From assembly GCA_002104985.1 (NCBI GenBank), contig MCGO01000063.1:1-64000 (forward strand): 64,000 nucleotides of DNA, given 5' to 3'. The DNA is from Rhizoclosmatium globosum (lineage: Eukaryota; Chytridiomycota; Chytridiomycetes; Chytridiales; Chytriomycetaceae). Under the pieces are notes generated by a model. That model made no database searches. It was not told the origin of the DNA and saw only the letters and a program-made list of their open reading frames with translations. Below are positions 57,701 through 64,000 of the stretch, one piece after another. Position numbers and translations under genes: made by a program. How positions within the stretch are numbered: position 1 is the stretch's first letter; every line of letters begins with the position of its first letter.

Positions 57701-60067
57701 CCACCACTGTGGCTGTGGCCGCCGAATCTACTCCTGTTTCTGAAACTGCTGAAACCACTTCTTCTACGGATGTTATCAAGTCTTCCACTGTTGCTGCTAC
57801 CGCTGAGTCGGTCACTGTCACGAATGATGGTGAATCTTCAACCTTTGTGTCCTCCGTTCAAACTGACTCGGAAGTGTCCACCAAAGCAACTGTTAGTGTC
57901 GATGAATCGACGACGGTTGGAGACATCGAGCCGACAAAAACTGTTGAAACGTCAGCTGAATCGACTTCTGCTGCCGACGTCACCGGATCCACATCCGCCA
58001 ACACACCTAATGAAACCACTACTACTATTGACATCATCCCCGCTACTTCTGGAGCAATCATCGTTGAATCCACTTCTGCTGCAACTGAAACCACATCAAT
58101 CGGTACCGATGTCACTACTGCAGCCATCGTCGTCGAATCTACCACTGACGCTGAAGGCGCTGCATCTACTACTTCAGCTGCTGCTGTTGCTGAATCAATC
58201 ACTACTGACTCCATTGCTAGCACTATAACAGTTGCAGATGTATTCCATTCCTCCATTGCTATTTCCGATATTGAGTCGACATCTGTTATCGCTAGTGCTG
58301 TTGAATTCACGTCTTCCGTTGCGGATATTAAAACCGCCGTCTCCGAAGCCTCTTCAGCTGCCGCCACATCTACTACTACGGTTGTTGATGAACCGATCAC
58401 CACATTGCCACAATCGACAACTGTTGCAGACGTTGTTGAGCCTTCCACGACTGTTCCCGTCCCTGTTGAGCCTTCATCGGTTGCACCAGTAGCTCCATCT
58501 GAATCAACTGCTGAATTCACAACCTATGCTGCTCCAGTCCAACCCACAACCCCCCTCACTGACGCACCTACCTCAACTCAGTTTGTTGCCACCTCCGCCG
58601 TTGTTCCTACAACGACTCCAGCATCTGTTACTGCAACTGTCGCGACAGTGCCATCTAGTGTTGCTGCTCTCGCTAGTGGAACTCCTTCTGCCCAGCCACC
58701 TGCGATTGCGGACAATAACACTGCCACTGTGTTCACGGAGTTACTTAAACTCGCGTCTTCCAGCGCAGCAAGCGATATCAAGCAGTCCATTGTTCAGATT
58801 CCAGCCAAAGCCATTGTTCCAAATGCTGACCCAGTGACATTCGCTGGTGCCAAATTGTCCAACGCAACGGATGGACTTATTAACCAGGCCATTCTTCAGC
58901 TTGGATCCCCGGCTTTCAACGTACGTATAAATGGTAACGTCAATTTCATACTTACTCTTTGCTTAGTTTGCCAACATTGCTTCGAACTTTGCCGTGTACG
59001 ATTCAGTTTCAATCAACAAGGATTCCGTCAAATACGTTCCAACCAAGAACGGCTTTGTCATCTCGTACCTCCTTGGGTCGAACGTTACGGATGTCTGGTA
59101 TGCGTTAAAGTTGACAACTGTCCCTGTAAAGACAGTTCACGTCGACATTCTCAGTGGACACATTGCCATTGGATCGTTCGATGTTGTCGTGACTGATAAC
59201 ATCAGTGCTGGAAAGAAGAGAAGATCGGGAGATCCAGTGTTTGTCATCACCAGTGGAACTGGACGCGTCTCACCACCAACAGACGGAATCTTCACCACTT
59301 CTTCTACTCTCGTGTCAGGTTCTAGTACGGCTCAAGGCGGAGCTCAATATACTTCAACTACTCTTGGACAAGCTACCACAGCAACCCGTGTTGCTACGCA
59401 AGGAGCATCGCAAGCAAGCACTCAAGTAGCTACTCAAGGAACTACACAAGGAGCTACGAATGGAGGTTTACAATCTACGACTTGTACTGGTGCTGTTCCA
59501 ACAACCACTTGCACCGGAGCAGTTCCAACTACAACTTGCACTGCTGCTGTAGTAGTTGCTCCAACTGGATATGCTGCTCCTCCTATCCCATCTGGTTCTA
59601 TTCCACCTGCTGGATCTTTGCCGGGACAACCAGCAAGCGGAGCTCCAGGTATTCCAGGATCTTACGTTCCACCAGCCCCTGGTTCTCCAGCTGGCGGCAA
59701 CTTAGGGTCTGCTTCCGGTTATGTTCCACCAGCTGGAAATGCTCCAGGATCTCAGAACGCGTACGTTGCCCCAGCTGCAGGTGGTCCAGGTTCTCCAGTT
59801 CTTAACGTTCCAGCTGGTAACGCACCGGGATCTCCAGCTGCGGGATATGTAGCTCCATCACCAGTCGCTTCTGTTGGTCCATCTGGATATGTTGCCCCTG
59901 TTGCTGCTCCTGTGCCTTCTAAAACAGGAGTTCCACCAGCCGGAAATGTTCCGGCAAATGACTCCAAGCCGAATGTCGCCGCTCCAGGCTCAAACATTTT
60001 GAAGTCCGCCGGACAACAAGTTAGATTCACTGCCTTTGTTGGAGCTTTGTTCTTTACTTTTGTTTAA
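51774..60067 (+). CDS. RNase T2-RNase T2-phosphoesterase fusion ectoenzyme, about 2590 aa
   Basis: Eleven exons: 51774-52263, 52327-52493, 52555-54001, 54054-54706, 54759-54851, 54902-55150, 55201-55534, 55587-56071, 56120-56626, 56675-58920, 58967-60067. Signal peptide 1-14; cysteine module; RNase T2 domain 1 with WTIHGLWPD (His163) and HEWGKHGTC (221-229); Thr-rich linker; second cysteine module; RNase T2 domain 2 with WTIHGLWPD (His701) but NEWNTHGTC (761-769). A calcineurin-like phosphoesterase follows: TTTDIHGY (920-927), GDQHDG (about 970), GNHE (1007-1010), GGHLH (1151-1155). Then about 700 Ser/Thr-rich residues, a small folded part, a Pro/Gly/Ala-rich region and a hydrophobic C terminus resembling a GPI signal. 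A one-base frame disruption near 56398 interrupts exon 9. Uninterrupted exons span domain 1 to domain 2 and reach the phosphoesterase boundary, so the fusion does not depend on one splice guess. Inferred role: RNA and nucleotide scavenging at the cell surface. Confidence 0.85.
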
Positions 60068-60244
60068 TCTTTTTTAGAGAATACTTACTACCATCATGGA
60101 TTTATAGACCATATATTTGTTGAAAGAAAATTAAAACGTTTGTTTTGGAAAAGATAGTGTATGAAGTCTGGACTTTTTGAAACCGAGATTCAAAGAAGTC
60201 CTGTCAAAACGTCCTTCTAAGCACACCTTGAACAGACGACTACT

Positions 60245-61570
60245 ATGAAGCATATCTCGAACAAGGAGTCGCCTACTTTGGCAATCGCGATATATTGCCT
60301 TGCGTCCATTGTAAGTCGCCTCAAATGAATTCTTGGAGGGAGCTGTCAAACTGAGCAATGTGAACCTTTGCACAGCTGATGACGGTCACGAACAAGCTCG
60401 TTCTCGGAAGTTACCAATTTACAATGACTTTTTTAGTTCTCGCAATTCAGGTTTGTTTTTGAATTGCCCTAGGAATAATCTTACTGTGACTGACACTTTG
60501 GTTTGAAAACAATTAGAATGCCGCGACGGTTCTCCTTCTCGTGATTTCCTCCAACCTGTCCCTTCTTTCGTACCGCCGCCTTAACACGAAAGATGCGGTC
60601 ACGTGGTCGCCAATCGCTTTCGCACTTGTTGCCATGATTCTCACTGGAGCAAAGACACTTCGATACATGAGCATTCCCCTCTTTACAATCTACAAAAACG
60701 TGACAATTATCTTAATTGCTGTTGGTGAACGGCTATGGTTCAACGGACATCCAATTACTAAACTTATCGCTATTTCATTTGGCCTGGTCGTTTTGAGCTC
60801 CATAGTTGCAGGTATAATTACTTTATCATTATCAAAAGTATCCGACGCGGTTCTAACGCTGAATAAATTTAGGTTGGACCGATATCATGTCTGCTAAGGG
60901 GGGCCTCAAAGACCCAAATGCCCTATTTGCCGCCTACTTTTGGATGGTTCTCAATTGTTTCACAACAGCTTCCTTTTCTCTCTGTCTTCGAGCGAAAATC
61001 AAACAAGTCAACTTCAAAGATTATGACACAGTTTACTACAATAACTTACTCTCTGTTCCAATTCTGCTCCTGGGCTCTTTGATGTTTGAAATGCAGGCAG
61101 GAAGCGATATGTGGGAGAGATTTGTTAGTCCTGGGGACGAAAGCTCTCAACTCCCAGGATTGGTCGTTGCATTATTGCTTAGCAGTGTTTGCGCTTTCGG
61201 AATCAGCTTTGGAACAAGTATGTGTGTCCGATTGACAAGTTCCACCACATACAGGTTTGGCTTTTCTTTGAGGACGACCTAGTTTACTGATTCGTCATTA
61301 AGTTTTGTGGGAGCACTTAATAAGCTGCCAATTTCAATTTCTGGAATGCTGTTCTTTAATGATCCGGTCACGGTCGGAAGTGTCAGTGGGGTTGTAATCG
61401 CATGTGCTGGAGGCCTCTTGTACAGCCACGCAAAAAACGAGCAAATGAAAGAGCTCGCCATGTTACCAACTACGATCACTGAAATGCGTGATAGAAAAAT
61501 GGGAAGCGCTGAACCTTTGATGTTACAAGTTGAGGACGACACATCTGAAGGGAACAACAAAATGACTTGA
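60245..61570 (+). CDS. VRG4: GDP-mannose transporter (Golgi nucleotide-sugar transporter), 361 aa
   Basis: Five exons: 60245-60310, 60376-60450, 60517-60811, 60873-61254, 61303-61570. It moves GDP-mannose from cytosol to Golgi lumen in exchange for GMP, supplying mannosyltransferases. Signatures are LMTVTNKLVL in the first helices, LRYMSIPLFTIYKN in the middle, and the GDP-mannose-binding motif GALNK, here SFVGALNKLPISISG across the last intron. About ten membrane segments fit the length. The hydrophilic C-terminal tail is acidic. It supports the heavily glycosylated surface proteins encoded nearby. Confidence 0.9.
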
Positions 61571-61624
61571 TTTTGATGCTAACAAAACTTGATTAAACGT
61601 ACAATTACTTCATTTTCTATGATA

Positions 61625-64000
61625 TCAGTGCAATGTCTTTCTCCTTTCTTCTCTCCAAGCATCAAATCCCTTGTCGAATCCTTCCTCCTTTCCCTCTTCG
61701 ATCACATATCTTTCACCAATAACTGATGAACTCGCCAGAATCTCATTGTCTTCATTGACCCGCCTTGACTCCTCTTGAGCACCCATATCACCCCATCCAC
61801 GTGTATTCCTCAGTTCAGCAGCCATATCGAGCCGTGTATCACCCCCTTTTCCTGATGTTGCCGTAACAACGCTCTGCACATATCCTTCCCACGCAACATT
61901 AATACCTCCTTCCGTACCACCAGCTCCAATAGGATCCTTTCTCAATATTCCCGTTATCATTCCAAACCTGTGTAAATAATTCCTCTTTGCCTTCTCCCCC
62001 ACATCCATTTCATTCGTAATGACACCAGCCGCTTTCCCAACTCTCACTTCCAACTTCTTGCGATCGTCGGATTCTCGCGATTCAACCCATCGACGGACAA
62101 ACTTGTCAATCACGATGGCTTCCCAGACCACCGAACAGACGAGATTGCTCGCGGCCAAGTATAGACTTCCGATCCGTTGACCCCATTGCACACCTTCACG
62201 GATATTGAACACATCTTGGAGGTAGTTGAAGCCCTGCCAGTAGTCCCAAGAGAGCTGCATAAGTACCATAACACCGGTCACAGTTAACCAAGTCAGAATA
62301 TAGATAAGGTTCGTGTAAAGAGGTCGGCGGTGTGGGGATGTAAAAAGGAAGGCGAGGGAGACAACACTGTATTGGAAATGAGCAAAGAGCCAGAGTACTG
62401 TATTTTCGTGCGATTTGATAAGGAGATGTTGTGTCGTGTCCAGAAAAGGATCGATGCTACGTATCAAGTTAATCTATACACTAAACCTTAAGAGTCATGA
62501 CTTACTGGTAACAAGGATACGACACGTTGTATGGGGCGGATGCATTTAAAGGAAGCCACGATGAATTCAAGTGGGATCTCGCTTGAGATATGGGGCAGAA
62601 CCAAGTATTGGTCTTGTCGGCAGTGAGAGAATAGTAGTTTAGGAAGAAAAATAGACCACCGATTGCCATTTGTCCGATGACACTGTATATGACAGGTGCT
62701 GAGAGCAAATCATCTGTTGGACCATGAGGAGCGAGCTTTCGAGCTGTGGTACATCGGACCATCGCACAGGCAAGACTGAGAACCACGATTAAATCGTCAA
62801 ACAGAAATTGATTGTTGGAGAGGCCTGAGTCGATTTGATTCAGAGTGGAAACAGTCGCGAGTTGTATGAGCGGGTACATGAACATAAACTGTGGTATAGC
62901 CAATTATGAATACGTTGAATAATAACATTAAAACAAACCTTGAATGCAACAAAGCTAATATCCAAAGCACAGCGACCTTCCCGCAACAACTTAACAACAT
63001 CCGAAATCTTTTTCTGTCCACTAGTAAAAGGCGCAACAATCGACGCCTCGGAATCAGACAAAGCCATTCCAACATGAGCAGCCTTCAAAGCCCCCGAATC
63101 ATTTGACCCATCCCCACACATCCCAACATACTTCCCCATTTTAATCAACCGCTCCACGATCCACGTCTTCTGATCCGGCTTCATCCTCGCAAACACAACA
63201 CCTTTGAGAACAACCCAATCCAAAAACTTTTCACCGACAAGATTTTCTTTCCAACCTTCACGTGTTGCAATCATTAGTTCGAGTGCGGGGCCTGTGAGTG
63301 CGAGTTCGGTGTTGGGACCCATGTCGTTTTGGGTTTTCGCGAGTTGGTCTAAAGGGTAGACTCGATAGCTTTCGCGGACTTGTTGTGGCTCGTGGTTTTG
63401 TTTCTGTGATTTTGTACCTGTTGCGGCACGAACACGGATTTGGGGAACTGCATCGCCCAAGTGAGTGAATGTGTTGTTTCGAGGGAGTGAGGAAGTGGTT
63501 TCTTCTTCATCAGTTTTAGCGAACTCTGTTGATGATGTTGCTGGAACTTTCTGTGAGACTGTTACTTTTTTCTTCTTGGGTGCAGCTGAAATAGATACTA
63601 GAGAGTCGATGGATGATGCGTGGTGTAACTGTTCTCCATGAAACTGGTTGATGGTCTCTGGGTTTAACAAGTCTTGTTTCAGACGGCGAAACCCAACCAC
63701 TCCGTCGAAAACATCAATCAAAAGTACTTGCTTACAAAGTTTGAGTTGTCGAGCGACACTTATGCCCGTCATCACATTATCTCCCGTTCTATTCAAAATT
63801 ATTACACATTAGTTTACAAGTCGAAATACACTCACATGATAACATTCTTGATCCCCGCATCATTCAACAGCGTAATAGTCGATATACTCTCAGCCTTCAA
63901 AGGATTCTTCAACAACACAAACCCCAAAAACTTCATATCCCGTTCAACCTGCTCACGACCAATCGCCGCCAACTCCTCTGCATTCGTCACATCCAGCTCC
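61625..64000 (-). CDS. P5-type cation-transporting ATPase, 3' part (runs off the window)
   Basis: Visible exons: 64000-63836 (continuing upstream beyond the window), 63788-62939, 62888-62506, 62456-61625. Reads ERDMKFLGFVLLKNPLKAES, TGDNVMTGISVA, the P-type hinge CGDGSNDSGALKAAHVG, and ASIVAPFTS, which together mark the P5 family, closer to P5B (ATP13A2/Ypk9, lysosome/vacuole polyamine or cation export) than to P5A. Six C-terminal membrane segments follow, then a cytosolic tail of about 130 residues. The phosphorylation site DKTGT lies upstream, outside the window. Confidence 0.9.

Noticed and set aside
56919..58520. Antisense frames of 300 and 220 aa over the Ser/Thr-rich stalk
   Set aside because: They arise because repeated ACT/TCC/GTT codons lack stops on the other strand; no domain, no independent start context.

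Overview
The window looks like nuclear DNA of a zoosporic (flagellated) fungus, most probably a chytrid. The support is: about 74 short spliceosomal introns (mostly 40-70 nt, with CTAAC/CTGAC-like branch sites), TTAGGG-type telomeric repeats, fungal transporters and cell-surface proteins, and a doublecortin-domain gene, a family associated with flagellated lineages. Exon joins were worked out by eye from splice signals. Every multi-exon model given here closes in frame, except one probable frameshift (near 56398) and one unresolved 5' end (ABCG gene). No search or alignment program was run.

Layout. 1-7348 is subtelomeric: degenerate CCCTAA blocks, a 5'-truncated LINE 3' end, then a near full-length LINE with an intact endonuclease/reverse transcriptase ORF2 and a damaged ORF1. 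LINE 3' ends abut telomeric repeats, and the long copy has telomeric repeats on both sides. 8151-12967 is a 1477-aa NACHT-ankyrin STAND (NLR-like) gene. 13104-18594 holds a transporter relic, an MFS transporter, a C2H2 factor and two members (one dead) of a small cysteine-rich surface-protein family. 18919-33622 has three protein kinase-Sel1 repeat genes, two more cysteine-rich genes and two doublecortin genes. A head-to-tail duplication of about 6.6 kb with a junction readable at 26693/26694 explains the repetition. 33819-41229 carries an acyl-CoA synthetase, a coiled-coil protein with a BICD-like CC1 box and a CUE domain, a fifth cysteine-rich member, and a secreted EXORDIUM-like protein. 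42802-47627 has an LRR gene, a PAN-like gene and a TIR-SAM-SAM-SAM gene. 47724-50869 is an ABCG transporter.

51774-60067 is one very large gene (about 2590 aa): signal peptide, cysteine module, RNase T2, Thr/Ser linker, cysteine module, second RNase T2, calcineurin-like phosphoesterase, long Ser/Thr mucin-like stalk, and hydrophobic (GPI-like) tail. It reads as a cell-surface enzyme that could cut RNA and remove phosphate from the products in one chain. The window closes with a GDP-mannose transporter and the 3' part of a P5-type ATPase.

Functional themes: self/non-self or signalling receptors (NACHT-ANK, TIR-SAM, kinase-Sel1, LRR), surface and secreted proteins, and membrane transport. The strongest candidates for undescribed biology are the RNase T2-RNase T2-phosphoesterase fusion, the TIR plus triple-SAM gene, the telomere-associated LINE, and the CC1-box/CUE protein.
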